Part shown: positions 6,370 to 16,236 of the stretch, piece by piece
Layout of the letters: each line of letters opens with the position of its first letter
Numbering within the stretch: position 1 is the stretch's first letter
Source of the DNA: JBOGGX01 sp050744245
GTDB taxonomy: Bacteria > Actinomycetota > Acidimicrobiia > Acidimicrobiales > JBOGGX01
Assembly: GCA_050744245.1 (NCBI GenBank)
Contig: JBOGGX010000155.1
Location: 1-29,349 of the forward strand
Length of the DNA stretch: 29,349 nucleotides
Reading direction: 5' to 3'
Notes under the pieces: generated by a model
Databases searched by the model: none
Told to the model about the DNA's origin: nothing
The model's input: the letters and a program-made list of their open reading frames with translations, nothing else
Program-made: the position numbers and the translations under genes

Positions 6370-7634
6370 CGTTCGTCGATGGGCACGTAATCGCGCACGT
6401 CGTTGCCGATGTAGAGCTGGCGCGGCCGGGCGATCTGGGCGTCCTGGGAGAGGAGCTCCTCCCAGTGGGTCAGCCACCCGACGGTGCGGGGGATGGCGAA
6501 CAGCACGGGGAACATGTCGACCGGGAAGCCCATGGCCTGATAGATGAGTCCGGAGTAGAAGTCGACGTTGGGGTAGAGGCGGCGGCTGATGAAGTACTCG
6601 TCGGCCAGGGCCACCTCCTCGAGCTTGAGGGCGATGTCGAGCAGCGGGTTCTTCCCCGTGACCTCGAACACCTCGTCGGCCGTCTGCTTGATGATCGTGG
6701 CCCGCGGGTCGTAGTTCTTGTAGATGCGGTGCCCGAAGCCCATGAGCCGGGTCTGTTGCTCCTTGACCGCCTTGACGAAGTCGGGGATGTTCTCGACCGA
6801 CCCGATCTCGGTGAGCATGCGCACCACGGCCTCGTTGGCGCCGCCGTGGCGGGGGCCGTACAGGGCGGCCAGGCCGGCGGCGCAACAGATGTAGGGGTCG
6901 GCGTCGGAGCTGCCGACCACCCGCACCGCGGTGGTCGAGCAGTTCTGTTCGTGGTCGGCATGGAGGATGAACAGGATGTCGAGGGCCCGGGCCATGACCG
7001 GGTCACCGAAGGGGACGTGCTCGAGCGGGCTGAACATCATGTTGAGGAAGTTCGCGGTGTAGTCGAGCGAGTTGTTGGGATACACGAACGGCATCCCCAC
7101 GAAGAAGCGGTAGGCCGAGGCGGCCAGGGTCGGCATCTTGGCCACCAGCCGCACCACCTGCTTGTGCCGGATCTCCGGGTCGCGGATCGCCTTGGCCTCC
7201 GGGTAAAAGGTCGACAGCGCGGCCACGGCCGAGGTGAAGATCCCCATCGGGTGGGCGTCGTAGTGGAAGCCCTCGATGAAGCGCTTCCTCATGTTCTCGT
7301 GGATGAACGTGTGGAACGTGACCTCGTGCCGCCAGCCTTCGAGCTGCTCCTTGGTCGGCAGCTCACCGTGCCGGATGAGATAGGCGACCTCGAGGTAGGT
7401 CGACTTCTCCGCCAGCTGGTCGATGGGGTAGCCCCGGTAGCGCAGGATGCCTGCGTCGCCGTCGACCTCCGTGATGGCGCTCTCGCAGGTGGCGGTGGCC
7501 ATGAACGCCGGGTCGAAGAAGAAGACGTCGGGGAGCAGCTTGCGCCACTCCCTCGCGTCGACCCCGCCGTCGCGGATCTGGATCTCGATCGACTCGCCCG
7601 TTCGGTTGTCGGTGACGCTGATGGAGTCAGGCAC
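6366..7634 (-). CDS. gltA: Citrate synthase
   Basis: A 422-aa citrate synthase condensing oxaloacetate with acetyl-CoA at the entry to the TCA cycle. The catalytic residues are present: His263 in PRHGGANEA, His302 in MGFGHRIYKNYDPR and Asp358 in YPNVDFYSG, with HADHEQNCST (225-234) in the oxaloacetate site. Length and the N-terminal beta region (ISVTDNRTGESIEIQIRDG) match the long, type II hexameric bacterial form, which in E. coli is inhibited by NADH. The GTG at 7634 is chosen because a -10 box lies 7 nt upstream and no ribosome site exists. It heads an operon with an RDD membrane protein, a rhomboid protease, a SelW-like selenoprotein and a quinone reductase; a functional link to those is not obvious. 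Confidence 0.96.
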   Translation of the reverse strand: MPDSISVTDNRTGESIEIQIRDGGVDAREWRKLLPDVFFFDPAFMATATCESAITEVDGDAGILRYRGYPIDQLAEKSTYLEVAYLIRHGELPTKEQLEGWRHEVTFHTFIHENMRKRFIEGFHYDAHPMGIFTSAVAALSTFYPEAKAIRDPEIRHKQVVRLVAKMPTLAASAYRFFVGMPFVYPNNSLDYTANFLNMMFSPLEHVPFGDPVMARALDILFILHADHEQNCSTTAVRVVGSSDADPYICCAAGLAALYGPRHGGANEAVVRMLTEIGSVENIPDFVKAVKEQQTRLMGFGHRIYKNYDPRATIIKQTADEVFEVTGKNPLLDIALKLEEVALADEYFISRRLYPNVDFYSGLIYQAMGFPVDMFPVLFAIPRTVGWLTHWEELLSQDAQIARPRQLYIGNDVRDYVPIDER

Positions 7635-7641
7635 GGCATCG

Positions 7642-7647
7642 AGCCTA
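7642..7647 (-). promoter_or_regulatory. -10 box of a leaderless promoter for gltA
   Basis: Read on the minus strand, TAGGCT fits TANNNT and is followed by 7 nt and the GTG at 7634. The transcript would start at the start codon. No clear -35 hexamer is visible 16-19 nt upstream. The 83-nt gap holds this promoter and that of the divergent gene at 7718. Confidence 0.55.
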
Positions 7648-7717
7648 CCGGTCCGGCCAGATCCGCCGGAAAGGCACGTTGTACTGCTGGTTAACGCTCG
7701 GCTAGCGGGCGCCGGTC

Positions 7718-10700
7718 ATGGTGCCGGCAATGGCGACGATCACCTCCTCCGACCTGCGCGTTGGGGTCAGGCCCGGACGGGCCGGCCCACCCATCATCCC
7801 CACCCGGATCGACCGCCTGGTGCGGGCCGACGACCAACTCCATCTGACGATCGAGTTCCTGAACCTCGATGTCGACCCCGCGACCAACACGCTGGTGCGG
7901 GTCGATCGGACCGAGGCCTTCACGGGCGTCCGCCTCGTCTTCGGCTCGCAGCACACGGTCGAGGACACGATCTCGACGCCGGATGCCACGTCGATCGCCG
8001 GGTTCGCCCACCGCACCGCACGCGACTCGCGGCTCGTGTTCGAGCTGGCCGAGGGCACGCCGTACGTCATGAAGAAGATCCTCGACCTGGCCGCCCGGGC
8101 GCTGCTGCTCGATGACCGCGCCGTCCCCGGCTCGAAGTCGAATGCGGCGAGGGAAGCGCCAGCGACGAGCCGCCGGCGCCGGCGAGACCGTAGGCCGAGT
8201 GGCGCAATCGACGCAGCCGAGACCGAGCCTGCGACCGACGTGTCCGCGCTGGAGGTGGTCGACTCGCTCGTGTTCTCGCCCGATCGAGACGGCCGGTTCA
8301 CAACCGAGCTCGGGCCGATCACCCGCGACGACGTGACCGAGCTGTGGCGGGCGCGGCTCGAGTCCTCGGCCGACGGTGACCCGGCGACGCGCCCGGTGGT
8401 CAGGGCCATCTGGTCGCGACCCGGCGACCCGCCGTTCGACCGCCCGCTGGCCGAGGACAAGCGCAACCTCATCGTCCACGCCACGGTCACCGACCCGGGC
8501 GAACCGATCCAGGTCGACCGGCTGTGGCTCACGTCCCAGGGCGCGTTCCTCGACCTCACCGGCGAGTGGGTCGACGGCGACCTGGCCGGCTACCTGCATC
8601 GGGCCACCGCGGGCCGCGACCTCCACGTCGAGGTGATCGAGCGCGGCTACCTGGCGCCGTTCGGCCCCGCCGCCACCATCACCCAGGTGTCGGACCGCCA
8701 GTTCCGCGTCGACGACGGGGGCGGCATCACCGCCGTGCTCGTGCAGGACGACTACCTGGCCGTCGCCGGGGCCACGGTCGCCTATCCCGCCCCCCACATG
8801 CCCCACGACGGACGGACCGTTCCCTTCCCCGAGGTCACCGTCACCGACACCGGGACCGGCCCGGTTGGCAAGGCAGCCGTCACGCTGGCCGACGGAACGG
8901 TGATCAGCCAGTCCAACGCGTGGATCGTCACGAGGGACGGCGTCGACGCGGTCGTGACGTACTCGGCCAAGGACCGCACCGGCCGGAGCGGCATCACGTT
9001 CTCGGCGCCGGCGGTGTTCGTCGTCGACTCGCACTCGTACACCGTCCAGGACGAGGTCAACGGCGTCACCACGCCCCTGGGGAACCTGGCCGCCTACTTC
9101 CGCGAGTCGCCGCTCGAGGTCGACTTCGGCGGCCAGCCGGTCGGCTGGGCCGATCCGCACCCCCGGGGCAGGGCGGGCTCGCTCCGGTCGACGAGCAGCA
9201 TCCGATTCGTGATGGACCGGCCCGTGCTCGACGCCGGCGACGTCCCGTCCGACGTCAAGGCCGAGCTCGAGGCGGCCCGGCGTCCGGCCTTCTACCCGAG
9301 CGTCGAGGGCGCGGCGGTGATCGACGAGGCCACCGCGTCGCTCATCGGCAGCACCGGCGAGGCCGTCGACGTGGTCTACGCCGATGTTTGGCTGCAGCAC
9401 GAGAACGGACCGGAGAACCCGGGGCTGGCGTTCCACACCATCCCGACCGGCACCTCGCTCGAGCGCCAGGGGTCCGGATCGGGCCTCGTCCGCCCGGCGC
9501 TCGCGGTCACCACCTTCGGCCAGGTCCTGGGGGCGGGCACCGAGCTGACGACCACGCCGAGCCTCGTCGGCGGCGACAACCCGATCGTCGACTGGGACCC
9601 AGAAGAGGCGCTGGGTGAAACGGCCAAGCTGTTCGGCAGCATTCTCCTGACCTCGATCGTCGAGAAGGTCAACGTCGCCCTCGACCAGCTCGAGGGCGAG
9701 AAGGGGATGCCCCGTTTCGAGGTCCTCCAGGAGGAGGACGGCATCTTCTATCTGATGTCGTGGGAGCCCAAGCTCAAGAGCTTCCCGGCGGGCGACACCC
9801 CCGTCTTCGTGGTCAGCGACGACCTCGAGGACGCAGGCCTCCCCAATCCGTTCGGAGAGAAGGCGTCAACCGCGAGTCTGAGCCTCGGCCAGCTCGTTCC
9901 GTTCGACGGCAGCGCCGCCGGCACCGAGTTCGAGCTGAAGCTCGAGAACGTCGCCGTGCAGCTGCCGCCCGCGGTCCCGGCGATCGCCATGCTGTTCAAC
10001 TCGGTCCGGTACCACGAGCCCGTGGGCGGCACGGCCAAGCTCGAGACCGACATCGCCGAGTGGATGTTCATCAACGTGCTCGAGTTCCTCGAGCCGGTCC
10101 GCCGGATCGTGGTGACCCTGCTCGACCTGGGCGACATCGAGATCGGGCCAGACGGCGTCAAGGCCGACGTCGAGGTCCCCGTGCCCGACCTCAGCTTCGG
10201 CGTGGTCGGGGTGGCCGGGCTCGACGTCGGGCTCGCGCTCGACCTGCCCAACGACGACCCGGCCAAGATCGGGTTCAACCTGTCGCGCCGGGAGGATCCC
10301 TTCCGGATCACGGTGATGGGGTTCGGCGGCACCGGCTCGTTCGAGCTCGAGATGGTGGCCGACGACATCGTGCTCCTCCACGGTTCGATGGCCGCCACCT
10401 TCGAGATCTCGGTGTCGCTGTTCATCGCCTCGGCGTCGCTGTCGGCGTCGCTCGGGATCGACCTCCTCTACAAGCAGGACGAGGGCGTGACCCTGTCCGC
10501 CTACGTCGAGCTCAAGGCCAACGCCAGCGTGCTCGGCCTGGTCAACATCACCGGCAAGGTGCTCCTGGCCCTGAGCTACAGCTTCGACTCGAAGCTGCTC
10601 AAGGGCACGGCCAAGATCAGCGCAGAGGTCGACTCGCTCTTCGGCAAGTCCGAGACGACCTGGAAGGAGACGGTCGAGGTCGCGCTGGGCTCCGACGACT

Positions 10701-10825
10701 CGGCCCGGCGGTCCGCCCTGCTCGCCGGCCCGTCCGCCGAGACGGACGCTGCGTTCGTCGCCACCTCGTTTGTCGACCGATTCACCGAATCGCAGTGGAC
10801 CACCTACTGCGCCGCCTTCTCCTGA
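7718..10825 (+). CDS. Large uncharacterised beta-rich protein, first of a two-gene unit
   Basis: A 1035-aa protein I cannot place in a characterised family. Residues 1-135 form a compact domain (RADDQLHLTIEFLNLDVD, then EGTPYVMKKILDLAARALLLDD). A basic linker follows (about 140-162, five Arg in a row), then long stretches rich in predicted beta strands. From about 860 to 990 there is a Gly-rich start (ITVMGFGGTGSF) and a series of strands with alternating hydrophobic residues (ISVSLFIASASLSASLGIDL), a pattern reminiscent of DUF6603-type proteins; this is a weak recollection, not a search result. No signal peptide or transmembrane helix is evident. Starts at ATG 7718 or ATG 7730 are both possible, neither with a clear ribosome site. 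The following gene begins 11 nt after the stop. Coding bias is like that of its neighbours, so recent transfer is not indicated. Confidence 0.85.
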   Translation: MVPAMATITSSDLRVGVRPGRAGPPIIPTRIDRLVRADDQLHLTIEFLNLDVDPATNTLVRVDRTEAFTGVRLVFGSQHTVEDTISTPDATSIAGFAHRTARDSRLVFELAEGTPYVMKKILDLAARALLLDDRAVPGSKSNAAREAPATSRRRRRDRRPSGAIDAAETEPATDVSALEVVDSLVFSPDRDGRFTTELGPITRDDVTELWRARLESSADGDPATRPVVRAIWSRPGDPPFDRPLAEDKRNLIVHATVTDPGEPIQVDRLWLTSQGAFLDLTGEWVDGDLAGYLHRATAGRDLHVEVIERGYLAPFGPAATITQVSDRQFRVDDGGGITAVLVQDDYLAVAGATVAYPAPHMPHDGRTVPFPEVTVTDTGTGPVGKAAVTLADGTVISQSNAWIVTRDGVDAVVTYSAKDRTGRSGITFSAPAVFVVDSHSYTVQDEVNGVTTPLGNLAAYFRESPLEVDFGGQPVGWADPHPRGRAGSLRSTSSIRFVMDRPVLDAGDVPSDVKAELEAARRPAFYPSVEGAAVIDEATASLIGSTGEAVDVVYADVWLQHENGPENPGLAFHTIPTGTSLERQGSGSGLVRPALAVTTFGQVLGAGTELTTTPSLVGGDNPIVDWDPEEALGETAKLFGSILLTSIVEKVNVALDQLEGEKGMPRFEVLQEEDGIFYLMSWEPKLKSFPAGDTPVFVVSDDLEDAGLPNPFGEKASTASLSLGQLVPFDGSAAGTEFELKLENVAVQLPPAVPAIAMLFNSVRYHEPVGGTAKLETDIAEWMFINVLEFLEPVRRIVVTLLDLGDIEIGPDGVKADVEVPVPDLSFGVVGVAGLDVGLALDLPNDDPAKIGFNLSRREDPFRITVMGFGGTGSFELEMVADDIVLLHGSMAATFEISVSLFIASASLSASLGIDLLYKQDEGVTLSAYVELKANASVLGLVNITGKVLLALSYSFDSKLLKGTAKISAEVDSLFGKSETTWKETVEVALGSDDSARRSALLAGPSAETDAAFVATSFVDRFTESQWTTYCAAFS

Positions 10826-10836
10826 GGACGACCCAC

Positions 10837-13800
10837 ATGCCCGTACGCCATCTCCTCCCCTTCGCCCTGCCCACCGGGCGCGACAAGAACATCGGACGGC
10901 TCACCGTCTGCTTCTCACCCCGGCTCAAGGACCGCCGCCGGCTGCTCCGGTACCCGGAGTGGCTCGACTGGCCCGACACCCTGGCGAACCGGCTCGCCCC
11001 CCTTCTCCAGGTGGAGGTCGACGGCGCCGTCGCCGCCCACACCCAGGTGAGCGTGGCCCCCTCATCGGCCGTCTGGCGGGCCGTGTTCGGCCCGGACACG
11101 CCGGTCGAGGCCCACCGCTTCGTCGACTTCAGCACGACGCCGATCCAGCCGATGGCGTCGAGTGACTTCTCCGAGGCCGTGCTCGACCTGTACGTGGCCC
11201 TGGCCCGGACCTCCCCCGACGGGCCGCCCTCGGGCTCCGACCTGCTGGCGCTGGCTGCGGCGGCGGGGCTGCCGTTGGATGGCAGTGGCGGCTCGGGTCC
11301 CGGGCCGCTGGCCGAGGCGGCCGCGTACCGGGCGCCGATGGAGGATGCGGCCGAGGACGACGAGGACGACGAGCTCGGGCCCAGGTTCGACTTCCACGCA
11401 TCGCTGAGCCTGCTCGGTCACCACCCCGAACTGCTGCGCCATCTCGGACTGGCCATCGACCTCGAGGTCGAGCTGACCGGCAGCCCGAGCCAGGTGCAGG
11501 TCATCGCCGGCTACGGCGGGCCCGACCGGTTCGAGATCCCGATGGTCACGCTCACCACGCCCGCCTTCCTCGCCCGTCCCAACCCGGCCCCCGACAACAA
11601 CGAGCAGGAGGCCGGTTTTCTGACCCTGGCCACGGAGAAGGCGTTCCTCTCGATCGTCGACCCGCACCTGGCGGCGGCCCGTCTGACCGCCGCCGCGCAA
11701 ACCGCAACCGAGCACGACGACGGGACCCTGCCCGCTCTGGCCACGCGGGCGTTGACCCTCGTCCGGCCCGACGTGACCAACGCCTTCGCCAACCGGACCA
11801 TTCGCCAGCGCGATCTCGAAGCCGCTCTCCAGAAGTTCCTCGACGGCACCGGCGGACCGGTCGTGTTGTTCGCCGAGGACATCACGATCGGCCACCGCAT
11901 CGACGTCCTCGACGGGGGGAAGTGGCGCAGCCTGTTCGAGCGCCAGTCCGACGCGGGCTACGTCTTTCCCAAGGACGCAGGCCTCGAGATCGTGCCCGGA
12001 CCCGACGAGGGCTGGAACACGCTGCTGCTCGTCACCGAGCAGGAGGACGTCCGGCCCCCGATCAACGAGGACGAAGACCTCCCGATCAAACCGACGGCGC
12101 TGTTCCGGCTGGACGACGCCATGTACCGCTGGGACGGGTGGAGCGGGGCCGCCCCGCCGCCGAGCAGCACGCTCGACGGGACGACCGGCCTCCCGGTGGC
12201 CAAGGACGCCAACCAGCCCGACGCCGACCAGGCCGCCCAGGTGGCGGTCGACTACCGGGTGGTGCCGGGGTCGCTCCCGCGGCTGCGCTTCGGGCGGACG
12301 TACCGGATGCGGGCCCGCTGCGTCGACCTGGCCGGCAACTCCCGGCCGCTGGCCGCCCGCTCGCCGGCCGGGTCGGTCGTGCCACCCGAGCCGTTCGGCC
12401 GGCTGGAGCCGATCGCGGCGCCGATTGTCGTCCGCCGGTCGCCCCGGCCGACGCCGGGCGTGGGCGACACCCCCTACGAGCTCGTGCTGCGCAGCGACTA
12501 CGACGTGGCCGACGAGAAGGTGACCGCCATCGACCGGCTGCTGTTCCCCGGCCGCGTCGGCCAGGACCTGTGCGAGCTCCACGACCTGCCGGTCGGTGGT
12601 GCGGACCCGGCCAGCTACGCCTTGCTGGCGGCGCGTGATGCGCTCGACCTGACCGATCAGACGGTGTCGGATCCGGTCACCGGCGAGATCGTGGCCGGGG
12701 TCGTCGGTTCGAGCCGGGGCGTCATCGTGCCCGGGCCGACCAGGCAGGACGTCGAGTACCTGTCCGATCCGGCCATCGGCGCGGCGCGCTTCGGGTTCCC
12801 CAGCCTGGGGTCGGCGGAGACGGTGCCGGTGCCGGGGGCGTGGCCCGAGCGGCAGTCGGTGCGGGTGGTGGTGGCCGCCGGCGAGCAGGCGACCGTGGTC
12901 GCCCCGGACGCCGAGACCGATCTGCAGGTGTTCGTGCCCAAGGCCGAGATCGTGCCCATCGCGGCCACCTTCGCCATCGAGCCGTCGTTCCTCGAGCATT
13001 TCGGGCTGTGGCCGCGGATGACGGCCGAGGAGCAAGCCCGGTTGGAGGCGGCGGTGGTCGGCGGGGCCCACTGGATGTTCACGCCGGCCCGCACCCTGAC
13101 GCTCGTGCACGCCGTCCGCCGGCCACTCCTGGCCCCGGCGGTGTCAGAGCTCGAGGGCGGCCGCTCGCTTGGATCGTCGGCCATCGTGCTGAAGGGGACG
13201 CTGGTCGCGCACGACAAGAGCACCGAACGGGTGACCATGACCGCGGGGTGGACCGACACGGTCGACGACGTGGCGTTGGGGGCCCCGGTTCTGCGATCGA
13301 CCCGGGTCGAGCTGGGCAACCTGCTCATGCCCAGGGGCGACGGCACGAACAAGTTGAGCGTGAACGACCTGCGGTCGGAGCTGCACGACACCAAGCGGCA
13401 TCTGGCCACGGTCGACCTCGAGGCGTTCTCGAGCTTCGCCTCCTACTTCACCGAGGAGACGGCGGTGACCGTGACCGCGACCGACGAGCCGGTGGTGCTC
13501 GACACGCGCGGCGTGGTGGTGGGCACCGTCGAGGTGACGCTGCCGGCGACCGGGGAGAGGGCCGTGGCCGGGGTCGACTTCATCGTCGGCGGGACGTCGA
13601 ACACCATCATGTTCTTGGCCGGCGGCGCCCTCGCCGTTGGCGACCGCCCGACCGTGCGCTACGTCGCCCTCCCGATCAGCCGGACGAGCACCGAGCCCGA
13701 GTCGCCGCCGCCGTTCGTGCTCCTGTTCCCCAACACCGCGGTCCCGCCGCCCCCCTCGGTCGAGTCGGTCATCCCGGCGTTCGCCCGGGGCCAGGACGGG

Positions 13801-14559
13801 GCCGGCTCGCACTCCGGCCAGGTCCTGCGGGTCTACCTCGACCGCCCCTGGCTGGTGACCGGTGACGGCGAGCAGCTGGCGGTCATCCTCGATCCGCCGT
13901 CGGTCACCCCGCCGACCCTGACCACGGTCGGTCGCGATCCGATCGTGGGCGGCCCCGGCCCGGGTGCCGGTCCGGTGGCGGCCGACTTTCCCCGCGCCGT
14001 CTCGGTGGCCGAGGGGGTGGACGGCGTCCACGACGTCGCCGGCCACGCCGTGGCCTTCGACGCGGCGAGCGGGCGCTGGTTCGCCGACATCGAGCTGGCC
14101 CCGACCTTCGGCTACCGACCGTTCCTGCGGCTCACCGTGGCCCGGTACCAGCCCGACTCGATCGACGGCGCCATGGTGTCGTCGTTCGTCACCTTGGAGC
14201 CGGTGCGGCTCGGCGTGGTGCGGTGGGTGGCAGTGACCCGGTCGGGCGCCACGGCCGATGTCGAGGTCAAGGGCGTCGACGCGCTGGGCAACGCCGTCCA
14301 GGCCACGGTGGAGGACGCCGATCCTTCGATCGCCGACCCGGACCTGAGGTGGCGCCCGGTCGGCGACCCGATCCGGCTGACGCCCACGATCGCCGGCGAC
14401 GAGGCCAGCTGGAGTGGCGTCGTCGACCTGGCCCGGACCGCCGCCCCGCTGCGGGTGGTGATCGAGGAGCTCGAGCCGGGGTTCCAGGACGTCGACGGCG
14501 TCGAGACCCCGGTCGAAACCGTGGTCTACGTGGAGGCCGTGGAGCTCCCGCCCGCATAG
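10837..14559 (+). CDS. Very large uncharacterised protein, second of a two-gene unit
   Basis: A 1240-aa protein of unknown function. The reading frame is open far upstream into the preceding gene, but the ATG at 10837 is chosen because GAGG lies 9 nt before it, directly behind the stop of the first gene. Visible segments: N-terminal domain (1-110); an acidic run EDAAEDDEDDE (169-179); PTALFRLDDAMYRWDGWS near residue 420; YRMRARCVDLAGNSRP near 488, which resembles a strand-turn of fibronectin-type or Ig-like sandwiches; and a C-terminal half of many short beta strands with Pro-rich loops. There is no signal peptide, no transmembrane helix, and no catalytic motif I recognise. Partnership with the first protein is inferred from the 11-nt spacing, matching scale and shared isolation between a divergent and a convergent gene. 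A structural or surface-assembly role is only a guess. Confidence 0.85.
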   Translation: MPVRHLLPFALPTGRDKNIGRLTVCFSPRLKDRRRLLRYPEWLDWPDTLANRLAPLLQVEVDGAVAAHTQVSVAPSSAVWRAVFGPDTPVEAHRFVDFSTTPIQPMASSDFSEAVLDLYVALARTSPDGPPSGSDLLALAAAAGLPLDGSGGSGPGPLAEAAAYRAPMEDAAEDDEDDELGPRFDFHASLSLLGHHPELLRHLGLAIDLEVELTGSPSQVQVIAGYGGPDRFEIPMVTLTTPAFLARPNPAPDNNEQEAGFLTLATEKAFLSIVDPHLAAARLTAAAQTATEHDDGTLPALATRALTLVRPDVTNAFANRTIRQRDLEAALQKFLDGTGGPVVLFAEDITIGHRIDVLDGGKWRSLFERQSDAGYVFPKDAGLEIVPGPDEGWNTLLLVTEQEDVRPPINEDEDLPIKPTALFRLDDAMYRWDGWSGAAPPPSSTLDGTTGLPVAKDANQPDADQAAQVAVDYRVVPGSLPRLRFGRTYRMRARCVDLAGNSRPLAARSPAGSVVPPEPFGRLEPIAAPIVVRRSPRPTPGVGDTPYELVLRSDYDVADEKVTAIDRLLFPGRVGQDLCELHDLPVGGADPASYALLAARDALDLTDQTVSDPVTGEIVAGVVGSSRGVIVPGPTRQDVEYLSDPAIGAARFGFPSLGSAETVPVPGAWPERQSVRVVVAAGEQATVVAPDAETDLQVFVPKAEIVPIAATFAIEPSFLEHFGLWPRMTAEEQARLEAAVVGGAHWMFTPARTLTLVHAVRRPLLAPAVSELEGGRSLGSSAIVLKGTLVAHDKSTERVTMTAGWTDTVDDVALGAPVLRSTRVELGNLLMPRGDGTNKLSVNDLRSELHDTKRHLATVDLEAFSSFASYFTEETAVTVTATDEPVVLDTRGVVVGTVEVTLPATGERAVAGVDFIVGGTSNTIMFLAGGALAVGDRPTVRYVALPISRTSTEPESPPPFVLLFPNTAVPPPPSVESVIPAFARGQDGAGSHSGQVLRVYLDRPWLVTGDGEQLAVILDPPSVTPPTLTTVGRDPIVGGPGPGAGPVAADFPRAVSVAEGVDGVHDVAGHAVAFDAASGRWFADIELAPTFGYRPFLRLTVARYQPDSIDGAMVSSFVTLEPVRLGVVRWVAVTRSGATADVEVKGVDALGNAVQATVEDADPSIADPDLRWRPVGDPIRLTPTIAGDEASWSGVVDLARTAAPLRVVIEELEPGFQDVDGVETPVETVVYVEAVELPPA

Positions 14560-14601
14560 GCGCCGCGGCGGACGGCGTGGCCCAAACCCGGATTCCAGTG
14601 C

Positions 14602-14659
14602 CCTTTAAGCGCGCCCAGGGTCTCTATACGGACCCCAGTGTTCTTAAAGGCCAATTTTT
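14602..14659 (+). terminator. Nested inverted repeat with T-run after the giant gene pair
   Basis: CCTTTAAG (14602-14609) pairs with CTTAAAGG (14643-14650); inside it GGGTC (14618-14622) pairs with GACCC (14631-14635) around an 8-nt loop. TTTTT follows at 14655-14659, four bases after the outer stem. CCAGTG is also directly repeated (14595-14600 and 14635-14640). The structure begins 42 nt after the stop of the second giant gene and lies in the gap between two convergent genes, so it probably ends plus-strand transcription. The AT-rich outer stem is unusual for this genome. Confidence 0.5.
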
Positions 14660-14702
14660 CGGTCGGCGACGAGGAGGTCCCGGCGGGTGGTCAGGCGGTG
14701 GG

Positions 14703-16049
<1,347 letters not shown>

Positions 16050-16061
16050 GGCGAGCCCCGG

Positions 16062-16067
16062 ACTGTA
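16062..16067 (-). promoter_or_regulatory. Candidate -10 box for the carboxyltransferase gene
   Basis: On the minus strand TACAGT fits TANNNT and ends 12 nt before the ATG at 16049, which would give a leader of about 5 nt. There is no ribosome site and no clear -35 element. This supports the chosen start over longer upstream ones. Confidence 0.4.
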
Positions 16068-16082
16068 GTGCCCGCCGGTTTC

Positions 16083-16220
16083 GTCGCCCCCAGGGATCGC
16101 CTTCGGAGGCTGGCGCTGGGGCGACTTCCGCTCGCTATGCGCCCCCAACCCGACACATAGGTGACTTTGGGTGCCGTCAGCCCGCGTCCGTCGCCAGATC
16201 GGAGGTTCTGGGGCGACTTC
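16083..16220. repeat. Repeated CTGGGGCGAC motif in a divergent intergenic region
   Basis: CTGGGGCGACTTC occurs at 16116-16128 and again at 16208-16220, 92 nt apart, each followed by a similar CTCG-ending stretch. An inverted copy with one extra C (GTCGCCCCCAG) lies at 16083-16093. All three sit in the 187-nt gap between the carboxyltransferase gene and the deaminase gene. They could be binding sites for a regulator of both genes. Confidence 0.4.
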
Positions 16221-16236
16221 TCCTCGGCGGGCCGAC

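Noticed and set aside
7691..9436. 581-codon minus-strand open frame opposite the first giant gene
   Set aside because: Shadow of the plus-strand gene; its composition (Asp-Gly-Val-Arg repeats) is typical of complement-strand reading at high GC.
9760..10836. Open frame continuing upstream of the second giant gene into the first
   Set aside because: It overlaps the well-supported first giant protein in another frame, reads as Arg/Gly-rich shadow sequence, and the ribosome site GAGG fixes the start at 10837.
11062..13110. 682-codon open frame on the minus strand inside the second giant gene
   Set aside because: Antisense shadow of a high-GC coding region: Arg/Gly/His-rich composition, no recognisable motif, no ribosome site.
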